In this document: in pieces, positions 10,265 through 21,479 of the stretch
Position numbering within the stretch: the first letter of the stretch is position 1
Layout: every line of letters begins with the position of its first letter
NCBI GenBank assembly: GCA_907164885.2
Contig: OU015499.1
Coordinates: 145,962,812 to 146,026,811 of the forward strand
Reading direction: 5' to 3'
Origin: Dolomedes plantarius
Lineage: Eukaryota > Arthropoda > Arachnida > Araneae > Dolomedidae
Length of the DNA: 64,000 bases
The notes under the pieces: generated by a model
Databases searched by the model: none
What the model was told of the DNA's origin: nothing
What the model saw: only the letters and a program-made list of their open reading frames with translations
Position numbers and translations under genes: made by a program

Positions 10265-11053
10265 CTAGCTGAAAACCCGCACTTCGCTACGGAGTACATT
10301 CAAAGTAAAAACATCGGTGAATGTATGCAATTAATGCCAATATATATATAATAAATACGACGATCAATGTATATAATTGATGTAAAATATATATATATTT
10401 ATAAAAAAATCGTAAGGGATATTTTTATAGACAAAATAATGTAGAAGAAGATATTCAAATTAAATCTAATATAAAGAATACTAAAGAATATAGTACAGTT
10501 AATATAGTACAGTTTCTAGAACATTTCTTTTACTGTATTTTAATATTTTTTTGGATAATGTCCAATCGTCTGCCGCATTAGCAAGAAAAAAAAAATTATT
10601 TTTTGTCTATTTAGTTTTTATGCACGTGACGATAAATTTATTTAAAGTACCAGAAAAAGAAGTCACGTGATCAGCATTTAATAAATTAAATTCTAAAAAT
10701 TAATCTTTAAAAATTCACCAAAAATCAGGAAATGAAGGTAAAGATTCGAAAAAGATTTCATTTTAAAGGAATTTTTATGATCGTTCTCGTGATATAAATT
10801 TTATAACCCTCAAATTATTATTTTAAATGCAAACTTAAAAAAAGTAAAAAAAACAGCTTAAAAATTTAATTTTAAAAAATCTAAGAAGAATTTTTCAAAA
10901 ATCTCTCTTAGTGCACCCCTACACTATAAGAAGAATCGCCATGCAAAATTTCAGCCCTTTAGGTCCAGCGGTTTGGTCTGTGCGTTGTATGTCAGTCAGT
11001 CAGTGAATGAATGAATGAATGAGTCAGTTACGGAACTGTTTTATATATATAGA
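10265..11053 (-). mobile_element. Hel-B Helitron, non-autonomous copy 1
   Basis: On the minus strand it begins TCTATATATATAAAACAG and ends AAGTGCGGGTTTTCAGCTAG, giving 5' TC and 3' CTAG. Near its 5' end are the repeats CATTCATTCATTCATTCACT and GACTGACTGACATACAACGC. No coding sequence is seen. Its 5' TC directly touches the CTAG of copy 2. Confidence 0.75.
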
Positions 11054-11212
11054 CTAGCTGAAAACCCGCGCTTCGCTACGCAGCACATTCAAATTAAATA
11101 CAACCGTCAACGTATGCAATTTATGCCAAAAAATAAATATATATATTTATAATAAATGCGATGATCAATGTATACAATTGATGTAATATATATATCTATC
11201 TATATATATATA

Positions 11213-12622
11213 CACTGCTGGCCACTGTAAATGCAACACCCTGAAGGAAACATGCAAATAACATGAAATTTACAACATGCATTAGCGGAGGTGAGATAGG
11301 CAAATGATTAGAATTTCAGCGTAGACGCACATCACGCGCGCCTGTGGCGCCACTTCAAAGCGATATTTAAGGCTTGGAGATTTCGACGATTTCAAATTCG
11401 GAAATTGTGTTTTTCTTGTGTTTTTTTCAAAAAATTGATCAACTATGCCTCGTCGAAAACAGCGATCATCTTTTGATCAAGTATCCGAGTTCGACAGAGG
11501 AAGGATAGTGGCCTACCGAGATTGTGGATTATCTTTCAGGGAAATCGGTAGTCGTGTTGGACGAAACCAAACAACTGTAATGCGGATATGTGATCGTTGG
11601 ATGCAGGAGGGTACGACGGACCGGCGTGTTCGATCGCATCCACCTCAGCGCACCACTTCACGTGATGACAGGCAAATTGTGCGCATGGCAGTGACGGAAC
11701 GCTCAGTCACATCACGGCACCATAGCACAGCACATGCAGTCTGCAACGCATCATCCAGTGTCTGTGCGTACCATTCGACGCCGTTTACAGCAGAGTGGTC
11801 TGTCCGCAAGACGTCCATTGCTTTGTCTACCCTTGACGCAGAACCACAGACGTCTCCTCCGCCAATGGTGCGATGACAGAAGGATGTGGACGGCAGAATG
11901 GAATGAAATTGTCTTTACTGACGAGTCACGCTTCTGTCTGCAACACCACGATGGTCGCATTCGAGTCTGAAGACACCGTGAAGAGAGGATGCTGAACAGC
12001 TGCGTTATGCACCGCCACACTGGTCCTGCACCGGGAATTATGGTATGGGGCGGTATTGGATATCACTCTCGCACACCTCTAGTACGCATTGCCGGTACTT
12101 TAAACAGCCAGCGCTACATCTCCAAGGTGTTGGAGCCAGTTGTCCTTCCTTACCTTCAGGGCTTTCCCACAGCCATATTTCAACAGTATAATGCGCGACC
12201 AGACGTGGCACGCATTGTCCAACGGTTCTTCGTCAATCGCCAGATTGAATTGCTTCCCTGGCCACCTCGCTCTCCGGATCTTTCGCCGATAGAAAACATG
12301 TGGTCCATGGTTGCTCTACGATTGACCCAGATTCCATCCCCAGCTGCCACAGCAGATCAACTTTGGCAACGTGTGGAAGCTGCTTGGTTTGCTGTACCCC
12401 AAGAACTCATCCAAAGTCTCTTTGAATCAATGCCGAGGCGTGTGGCAGCGGTGATCTCCATCAATGTTGGCTACTTTGGCTACTGATTTTGGCAGGAACC
12501 ACACTTCACAGAAGTCTATAAATTTAATCATTTGATACTTGGTCAACATGTTATCTACAAAATAAATTTTGTTGTGATATCTCTTGTCTTTCTTGGTGTT
12601 GCAATTTGGGTGGCCAGCAGTG
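11213..12622 (+). mobile_element. Tc1-like element, DD34E, inside Hel-B
   Basis: Terminal inverted repeats read CACTGCTGGCCACTGTAAAT on the left; the right end closes ...GGGTGGCCAGCAGTG. TA duplications flank it at 11211-11212 and 12623-12624. Length is 1410 bp. It encodes one broken transposase. Confidence 0.93.
11445..12486 (+). pseudogene. Tc1-like DD34E transposase, inactivated
   Basis: It starts MPRRKQRSSFDQVSEFDRGR with the paired helix-turn-helix DNA-binding region (LSFREIGSRVGRNQTTVMRI). The frame shifts near 11720 and continues VSVRTIRRRLQQSGLSARRP. The first catalytic D lies in EIVFTDESRF. A TGA follows GRIRV at 11968-11970, where a tryptophan codon is likely in the parent. The second catalytic D is replaced by Y in FQQYNARPDVA. 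The catalytic E is kept in SPDLSPIENMW, 34 residues after the altered position. It ends SINVGYFGY. Total length of about 345 residues fits the family. The frameshift, the stop and the lost aspartate make it dead. Confidence 0.93.
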
Positions 12623-13155
12623 TATTTATAAAAAAATCGTAAGGGATATGCATTTTTTTTTTATAATATCCAATCGTCTGCTGCATTAGAAAGAGAAAAA
12701 ACATTTTTTTTGTCTATTTAGTTGTTACGCACGTGACGATAAATTTATCGAAAGTACCAGAAAAAGAAATCACGTGATAAGCATTTAATTAATTAAATTC
12801 TAAAAATTAATCTTTAAAAATTCACCAAAAATCAGGAAATGGAGGTAAAAATTCGAAAAAAATTTCATTTTGAAGGAATTTTTATGATCTTTCTCGTGAT
12901 ATGAATTTTATAACCCTCAATGTATTATTTTAAATGCAAACGTAAAAAAAAGTTTAAAAACAGCTTAAAAATTTAATTTTAAAAAATCTAAGAAGAATTT
13001 TTGAAAAATCTTTCTTAGTGCACCCCTACACTATTAGAAGAATCGCCATGCAAAATTTCAGCCCTTTAGGTTCAGCGGTTAGGTCTGTGCGTTGTATGTC
13101 AGTCAGTCAGTGAATGAATGAGTCAGTTACGGAACTGTTTTATATATATAGATAA

Positions 13156-14540
13156 CTAGCTGAAAACCCGCGCTTCGCTACGGAGTACATTCAAATTAAA
13201 TACAACGGTCAACGTATGCAATTTATGCCAAAAAATAAATATATATATCTATACTTATATATAAAGAGAGAGAGCGATTTTGTACGTGGAGGGTAATCTC
13301 CAGAACCACTGTACCTATTTGAAAAATTCTTTCACTGTTTGAAAGGTACAATATTCCAGATGGACATAGGCTCCATTGTTACCGCTACTGTCCTCTACCG
13401 CTTTTTGTGCCGAAGTCTTCAACGATCCTTAGCGTGGTGCTATCTATCTATACTTATATATAAAGAGAAAGAGCGATTTTGTACGTGGAGGGTAATCTTC
13501 AGAACCACTGTACCTATTTGAAAAATTCTTTCACTGTTTGAAAGGTACAGTATTCCAGACGGACATAGGCTATATATTATGTATATCTGATCAGTAGAAA
13601 GAAAGTTAGGGACTTAATCCTAACAATCTCCATTGTTTCCGCTACTGTCTTCTACCGCTTTTTGTTCCGAAGATTTCAACGATCCTTATCGTGGTTCTAT
13701 CGCGGTGGGCTTCTGTTCTGACGCTTGCGGTTCGAACCTAGCCGTTCTCCGGCATGCCTTTTTCTTTTAAAATATTTATTTTAATTTTTAACTAACATAA
13801 AATTAATTTAAGGTATTATTTAGGTTATTATTAAGGTAAAAAAAGATTTACAATTTATTGGCTATCAACTGGAAATTTATTGGTATAATATTTTGTTCAA
13901 CCCGGACAAAGTCGGGACAGGCCGCTAGTTTATAATAAATGCGATGATCAATGTATACAATTGATGTAAAATATATATCTATCTATATATATATATATTT
14001 ATAAAAAAATCGTAAGGGATATGCATTTTTTTTGGATAATATCCAATCGTCTGCTGCATTAGAAAGAGAAAAAAATATTTTTTTTTGTCTATTTAGTTGT
14101 TACGCACGTGACGATAAATTTATTGAAAGTACCAGAAAAGGAAATCACGTGATCAGCATTTGATAAATTAAATTCTAAAAATTAATCTTTAAAAATTCAC
14201 CAAAAATCAGGAAATGGAGGTAAAGATTCGAAAAAGATTTCAATTTAAAGGAATTTTAAGGATCTTTCTCGTGATATAAATTTTATAACCCTCAATGTAT
14301 TATTTTAAATGCAAACGTAAAAAAAGTTTAAAAAACAGCTTAAAAATTTAATTAAAAAAATCTAAGGAGAATTTTTGAAAAATCTTTCTTAGTGCACCCC
14401 TACACTATTAGAAGAATCGCCATGGAAAATTTCAGCCCTTTAGGTCCAGCGGTTTGGTCTGTGCGTTGTATGTCAGTCAGTCAGTGAATGAATGAATGAA
14501 TGAATGAATGAGTCAGTTACGGAACTGTTTTATATATAGA
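13156..14540 (-). mobile_element. Hel-B copy 3, host of a nested Hel-A
   Basis: The CTAG 3' end is at 13156-13159 and the 5' TC end at 14539-14540 on the minus strand. A complete Hel-A in the opposite orientation lies at 13248-13928. The remaining sequence matches Hel-B copies 1, 2 and the one at 40745. Only TAA separates it from copy 2. Confidence 0.85.
13248..13928 (+). mobile_element. Hel-A Helitron, complete non-autonomous insertion
   Basis: It starts TCTATACTTATATATAAAGA after A (13247) and ends in the hairpin CCCGGACAAAGTCGGG, then ACAGGCCGCTAG, before T (13929). The uninterrupted site at about 11128-11162 equals left flank plus right flank exactly, so the insertion fell between A and T without a target duplication. 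A second 5' terminus begins at 13447, so the element has a doubled 5' end. A tRNA-like module with GGTTCGAACC at 13729-13738 and TTTTT at 13759-13763 lies near the 3' end. Confidence 0.92.
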
Positions 14541-14811
14541 GACAACGAAATAGGCAAAAAAATACATTTTTTTCTTACTAATGCGGCAGACGATTGGACA
14601 TTATTCAAAAAAATATTAAAATAATGTAAAAGATATGTTCCTCAAACTGTACTACATTAACTGTACTATATTCTTTAGTATGTCCTATGAGATTTAATTT
14701 GAATACTTTCTTCTACATTATTTTGTCTATAAAAATATCCCTTACGATTTTTTTATTCATATATTTTTTTTTGTTTTTTTTACATCAATCGTATACATCA
14801 ATCGTCGTATT

Positions 14812-14888
<77 letters not shown>

Positions 14889-14940
14889 CATTAATTGCAT
14901 ACACTGACATTGTATTTAATTTGAATGTACCGTTCGTTTA
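14541..14940 (+). mobile_element. Inverted fragment of Hel-B
   Basis: The sequence is the reverse complement of the internal part of copy 1 (for example ATGCGGCAGACGATTGGACA and TATAAAAATATCCCTTACGA). It stands head to head with copy 3. Both termini are missing. It includes a TA microsatellite at 14815-14885. Confidence 0.75.
14815..14885. repeat. TA microsatellite
   Basis: About 35 TA units in the AT-rich part of the inverted Hel-B fragment. Confidence 0.95.
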
Positions 14941-15139
14941 GGAACACCTGGTTCAGTTCCTGGTTCTAAAAGTTTAAAATAGTGGCGCCATCTATTTATA
15001 ATAAACCTACCAAAAGCCATTAAAAAACTAAACACAGTATAAATAACATAGAAAAAAAAGCATACGAAATGTTATACACATTAATAATATGAAAACCAAT
15101 TAAAATATATAAATGTATAATAAACTCCTCAGATTTCAG

Positions 15140-15398
15140 CTATATTCGGTCTTTCATCATAAAAAAGCTGAAAAAAATTTTTTAAAAATAATAAAATAAA
15201 TAAAAATAATAATTTAAAAAATAATAAAATAAAATAAAGATAATAATTAAAAAATAATAAAATAAAAGCTGAAATAAAAAAGCCTTCATAAAAAAGCTGA
15301 AAATACAGGTTTAGCAAAATTTGCACGATCCCATACTCGAACCCGAGACTTACGTGGTACCAAATGAACCGCTTTAACTACTACGCCACGATTATGCA
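15140..15398 (-). mobile_element. tRNA-derived SINE or tRNA pseudogene with AT-rich tail
   Basis: On the minus strand the head reads CGTGGCGTAGTAGTTAAAGC (A-box-like TGGCGTAGTAG), then about 30 bases later TCTCGGGTTCGAGTATGGGA (B-box-like GGTTCGAGT). This matches a tRNA in order and spacing. A body with repeated AAGCTTTTTTATT-like sequence follows and ends in T/A-rich tracts. No target duplication was established. The tRNA of origin was not determined. Confidence 0.55.
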
Positions 15399-16020
15399 CA
15401 ACACTGTTGAGTAAAGTAAAAAATATACGCAATGAGTTTTTTGGAAAGTTGCTATGGGTTGGTGAATATACATACATTTATGGAGTAAGAGGAGTTTTAA
15501 GTGAGAAATAAGTTAGCAGGATAGAAGCTTAGTCTTTAACTCTTCAATAGACACAGAGACATTAGCTAGGAGGATTGCAGTAGCGATTAAAAAAGATCGT
15601 GACACTTAGCGTGGTTGATTCGAATTTTCCATCGCGTATGAGAGTGTCAATATGCCGTTGGATCCGATTTATTTTAGAGTATAAAATCTGACTTGAAAGA
15701 TTATTATTTTCATTTATTATTCTGGTTTAATATATAACTTGAAACTTTTTGATTTTATTTATTTTTATCTTTTCGCTCGCTGTTTGCTAACCCTAACGTG
15801 GACGCCATATTCAGAGCGGTGATTCCACAAAGTGTAACAGCTTACAAATTGTTGGTTTTTTATTAATTAAAAATCAACGGTAATTAATTTCGATTTTTGA
15901 AGTTCTTCAGACCCTCGGCTGTTTTTAAAGACGCCTGTATGTAAAATTTCACGATCGTTGCTCCTAAACTGTGGATTTCTATACAATTACAGAGATACAA
16001 ACATTCATTTTTATATATTA
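15399..16020 (-). mobile_element. Mostly unannotated DNA; possible Helitron 5' end at its right edge
   Basis: Near 15920-16020 the minus strand begins TCTAATATATAAAAATGAAT after A, and contains the block TGAAATTTTACATACAGGCG. This resembles the 5' ends of the other Helitrons here. The 3' end was not found. The rest, 15400-15900, shows no gene. Confidence 0.35.
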
Positions 16021-16179
16021 GATTATAGAAGTATAGATACACATTGGTATCTCAAAATTAGAGTAAGAGATGAAATAAAAATAAAAAAATAAAAAAAGGA
16101 TTTTAAGTAAAGAATGTTTTTTTAATTATTTTAAGCACCTAAAATAATATTCAAATTAATATTACGTTACTTAATAATT

Positions 16180-17575
16180 GTGTGCACGGCCGCCACCTTG
16201 GATTTTGTTGCGCCAACTTGACGATTTTACCGTGTTTTGAGGAGTGGAAAATTTCTCGCCAATGTGTTTTAAGCGCTTATGTTTTCAAACCGCTGGACTT
16301 TGAATTTTTTTAGCTTTTTTAATAAAAACCACCTGCTTAAATTATGAAACTTAGAAAAATTTTTGAAAAATCATTTAAACGTTGGACTTAGATTTATTTT
16401 TGGGTTTTTGATAAAAACCACTTTTTTGAAAAAATCATTCTCAAATATTGGAAATTTTGGGTTTTTCTTTTAGATTTTTTAATAAAAACGACCTTTTTAA
16501 ATTGTGAAACTTAGAAATATTTTTGAAAATCATTTAATCGTTGGACTGAGATTTTTTTTTGGTCATTTTTAATTAAAAACTACCTTTTCAAATTATGATC
16601 CATATGAAAAATTTGGTCAAATGAATTTTACTTACAGATAAAATTTCAATGCCATCTATTCAGTTTGCCCTAACTCTTTGACTAATAGCAATGAATCACC
16701 AAAATATTATGCCAATATATTGTTAATTAGAAAAAAAATACAGCATTTTCGTACCACCTAAATAACTTGCAATTTAAAAATTATCTAAAATTCAGCTTTG
16801 AAAAATGTAAAATAATTATGAACCCATAAATTTATGGTGAGTAACCAGATCCTCTTTTTTTTGTGTGTGTGTGTGGTTAGGGCATTGTGGTAATGAAATT
16901 TTACTTCAGATTTGACCTTAACCAAATATTTGGTGCATACAATAAAATCGGGACAAGGATTATTTGACCATTTATTCTGCTGTGTTGGAAATAAGAAAAG
17001 AAAAACCTTTTCCTAAACCAATAACTTAACCTTAACTAACTTTTTAACTTAGGTTCCTGGGGAGAGAGAAGTTGAACTTCAGTTATTTAAATTTATTTGT
17101 AATCCACTACAACTTGGAATTATAAAATATTTTAAAATATATTGTATTTAAAATGTATACTGTATTTTACATTTTACGAAAAAATGATGGCAGATAATTT
17201 TACTTCAAATAAATGAAATGGTGTATCATTATAGTATACTAATTGACAATCGATAAACAAAATTAAAAGCAACTTAAATTTAATAAGTTAACGAAAAACT
17301 GATAATGGATTCAAAAATTTTCAACAAAAAGACTCTTAGTTTTAAAAATAATTTACTCTTTTGAGTATATTCAATTTGACTCAGATTTCCAGGTCAAGGC
17401 CAAGATCTGACCTAAAATTATTATACTGTAATTAAAAGATCACATCAGAAATAACTGTTTGATCTTAAAATTAGAGAATTTGACATTGGGTTATTTTTAC
17501 CAGAACGCAATAATTATCGCCATGCGAAATGCGCCAAACCCTGGCGGAAAAATCCAAGATGGCGGCCGTGCACAC
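16180..17575. mobile_element. Unclassified element with GC-rich terminal inverted repeats
   Basis: The left end reads GTGTGCACGGCCGCCACCTT and the right end is its complement with one change, extending about 27 bases to GGATTTT. Length is 1396 bp, with no reading frame of note. The interior has a tandem repeat (16270-16610) and a short TG run. A target duplication could not be identified because the host Hel-A appears deleted at the junction. The superfamily is therefore open. Confidence 0.75.
16270..16610. repeat. Degenerate tandem repeat of roughly 90-100 bp units
   Basis: Units share CGTTGGACTTAGATTT, then TAATAAAAACCACC and TTAAATTATGAAACTTAG, ending TTTTTGAAAAATCATTTAA. About three units are visible with considerable divergence. 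The array lies in the left third of the GC-rich-TIR element. Confidence 0.65.
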
Positions 17576-17764
17576 AAATCTAGAGTATGCCCCCTAACTT
17601 TATTTATACTGATCAGATATACATAATATATAGCCTATGTCCATCTGGAATAATGTACCTTTCAAACAGTGAAAGAATTTTTCAAATAGGTGCAGTGGTT
17701 CCGGAGATTACCCTCCACGTACAAAATCGCTCTCTCTCTTTATATATAAGTATAGATATATATA

Positions 17765-19331
17765 CACTGGTGTGCAAAACTTAAGCAACAATATAAAAAT
17801 TTAGCAGATAGCCATGAAATTGCAGAAAAGGAGGTCTGGAGATCAGTACAATGAACACGTAAGTGAGTAGAAACGTCATGCGTATGCAAATATCAGGAAC
17901 GAAACGTCAGAGGCGACGTGAGCGTACGCAAAACGCGTGATGTCGGCGCGGAGCTCAACAGTAGAAAAAAAGCAAGGATGGAGACGCAATTCAACATATT
18001 CGCTGCAAGTGCCAGTGAGTCAGTTCGTGAAATATGGCTAGAAAAAAATCACCTGAACGAATTCACTCGTGGAAGAATGATCAGAAAGCTGGAGGAGGGG
18101 CGTACTGTCACCAGTGTAGCTGCAGAGTTCGGAATCACAAAAGTGCCATTTCGCGCGCTTGGAAAGCGTTCCAAACCACAGGTACAGCTGTTAGAATGGT
18201 TGGTGGTGGCCGCCTGAGGACGACAACTGCAGGGAATGACCGATATATCGTCCTGTAGGCGAAAAGAGGCCGACAGCAGTCAGCAAGCGCCATTGCTCAG
18301 CATCTCTGTACAGCAACGGAGCGACAAGTGTTGCGGTTTACTGTGGCCAGACGCCTTCACAAAGAGGGCCTATTCGAACGCCGTCCTAAACGCTGCCTCC
18401 CGTTGAAAGTTGGCCACCGGCGCCACCGTTTACAGTGGTGCAGAGAGCACAAAAACTGGACAACTGATCAATGGAGTCGTGTCCTCTTTACGGATGAGAG
18501 TCGGTTCAGTACCAGAAGCGATTCTCAACGCGTTTTCATTTGGAGAGAGGTCGGGACCCGGTTTTATCCCAGTAACATCAAGGAAAGACACCGTAACGGT
18601 GGTCCTGGAGTTCTTGTATGGGGAGGCATTATGCTTAACGGGCGAACTGAGCTCCACGTTTTCGACAGAGGGTCTGTAACCGGGGATCGCTATTGTGAAG
18701 AGGTACTCCTTCCCCATGTGCGTCTGTTCCGAGGTGCCATTGGCCAAGACTTCATTTTTATGGATGACAATGCATGGCCACATCGGACTCTTACTGTTGA
18801 GGAGCTACTGGAAAGTGAAGATATCACTCGAATGGATTGGCCAGCGTACTCCCCAGATTTAAATCCCATCGAACATGTGTCCCATCGAACAAGCATCGAA
18901 CGATGCTTTGGGGAGACGCATTGAAGAACGCTTACATCTTCCGGAGAACACCCAACAACTCAAACAGATGCTGATTGAGGAATGGGCACTCCTACCGCAA
19001 GAAATGTTACACCAGCTGGTTCTGAGTATGCGGAGACGGTGCGAAGCAACCATTGCAGTGAGGGGAGGGCATATCCCATATTAAGGAACATCTGCTTGTT
19101 GTTCTTCATCTTGGATAGACAATCATGAGTCACGATACTATACGTTCAATAAAGCTTGTTTTTGTTTGATTCCATACCGTATGCATTGTATTCCTTTTTC
19201 AGCGCCGATGCTTTCGTCATCCTTTACGTACATAATACTCTCCCTCATTTCTGAATTTCATGTCTCTCAGATGATTTCTCGTGGAGTTATGGCAAAAAAC
19301 CCACCTTTTGTTTAAGTTTTGCACACCAGTG
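17765..19331 (+). mobile_element. Tc1-like element, DD34E, in a TA tract
   Basis: Terminal inverted repeats read CACTGGTGTGCAAAACTTAA on the left, with the complement (one mismatch) on the right. TA flanks both sides, but the TA-rich setting hides the exact target copy. Length is 1567 bp. It lies directly after the end of a Hel-A remnant and before the long TA microsatellite. Confidence 0.9.
17978..19084 (+). pseudogene. Tc1-like DD34E transposase, inactivated
   Basis: The N-terminal helix-turn-helix spans METQFNIF to RGRMIRKLEEGRTVTSVAAE and shifts frame near 18140 (then KSAISRAWKAFQTTGTAVR). A TAG follows NDRYIVL at 18256-18258. The catalytic region has D in RVLFTDESRF, WGGIMLNGRTEL, D in FIFMDDNAWPHRT and E in SPDLNPIEH, spaced DD34E. 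After that a short duplication of CCCATCGAACA shifts the frame, and the end is read in another frame (ALGRRIEERLHLPENTQQL to GGHIPY). Arginine is replaced by tryptophan after DDNA. Total size fits a Tc1 transposase of about 350 residues. Confidence 0.9.
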
Positions 19332-20463
<1,132 letters not shown>

Positions 20464-21479
20464 AGTTAGTAAATAAAGTACATATTTTGTGTGTACAGAA
20501 CCTGTATGTGCATCCATAAGCAGCCCAACTCACTACTATTATGATAATTTTTTAAAAAATTAGTGATAAGATAATGGTAAATAACAGCTTTGCAAGCAAC
20601 TGTACGATGCTAAATTCCGAATGTTTTGCTGCCAGAGGGACATCACTTCATGACATTTCTAGCAGAAGCGCATTCGGTAGTGGCAACGGTGCTGCTTAAG
20701 CTCATTGTTTATTTTGCTTCTTGCATTCAGTTCTCTATATCTTAGTAATTAAAAGGAAATAAACGTGTCCTTGTTCACGAAATTTCGCAGCTCTCAGATT
20801 GGATTACGGACCAAAATAACGTTGATCTAGATGCGAGAAAGATAAAGAGGTATTCAAGTAATTTTAATTTACAGGTTATTTTTTTTTCTGTATTGTATGA
20901 CTGAACTGTTGTGTTAAGAAGTTGAAAATGAAATATATAATTACTACATTTTACGCTATTTTATTGTGAGTGAAGCTAAATGATAATACAATATGTATAA
21001 CTATTAAACTGTTAAAAACTGCATGTTCAACCATTGTATGTTTTTTTCAATAAATTAGTAGATTATTACTTTCTGGTCGATGTTGACGTTCTATTAAAAT
21101 ATACGCGCTCCACGATTTCAAGAGATTGCTTAAAGTTGCCAGTGTGATTTCTCTGGTAATTTTATTTACAATTATAATGTATGTTTTATAAATATATCAT
21201 AATACAAGTCAGGTTAACGTGTTTAGCAACTTTGGTGATTATGAGTTATACAAATGTTTTTAATCGGTTAATAGTTATGGCAGAAGATAAAATATACGGG
21301 GAATAATACCATATCCTATGCCGTTAGGCGGAAAGTCGTCAAACTTCAACAAGTGTTGTATTCCTGATGAGAAATATATGAAAATGCAATATTTTACTAT
21401 TTTAAAACTGTAAGCCTGACAGTCAGCACTGTATGAAAATTCAACAATAAGTAGCTGATAAGAAACATATGAATATTGG
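20464..21479. other. Unique part of segment B without a gene
   Basis: Non-coding DNA present in three versions: here, at 43654-44697, and, diverged, at 4662-6465. No supported reading frame. Confidence 0.6.

Larger units (their letters stand above)
11054..13152 (-). mobile_element. Hel-B copy 2, split by a Tc1 element
   Basis: Its termini are the same as in copy 1 and it ends at 13152. A 1.4 kb Tc1 (11213-12622) interrupts the TA-rich part, and removing it restores the order seen in copy 3. Before the break it keeps the region CCAAAAAATAAATATATATA followed by TTTATAATAAATGCG, which is the empty site for the Hel-A insertion in copy 3. Confidence 0.8.
16021..17755 (-). mobile_element. Hel-A remains split by another element
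   Basis: The left part (16030-16179) matches the AT-rich Hel-A interior at 9470-9560. The right part (17585-17755) is the Hel-A 5' terminal block, ending with TCTATACTTATATATAAAGA on the minus strand. The 1.4 kb between them is an unrelated element. About 200 bases of Hel-A, including the tRNA-like module, are missing at the junction. Confidence 0.7.

Noticed and set aside
11751..12020. Minus-strand 89-codon frame
   Set aside because: Antisense to the Tc1 transposase at 11445-12486; no family features.
15286..15477. Peptide containing VVKAVHLVPRKSRVRVW
   Set aside because: It is a translation of the tRNA-like SINE head.
18430..18783. Minus-strand 117-codon frame
   Set aside because: It lies antisense to the catalytic domain of a recognised Tc1 transposase.
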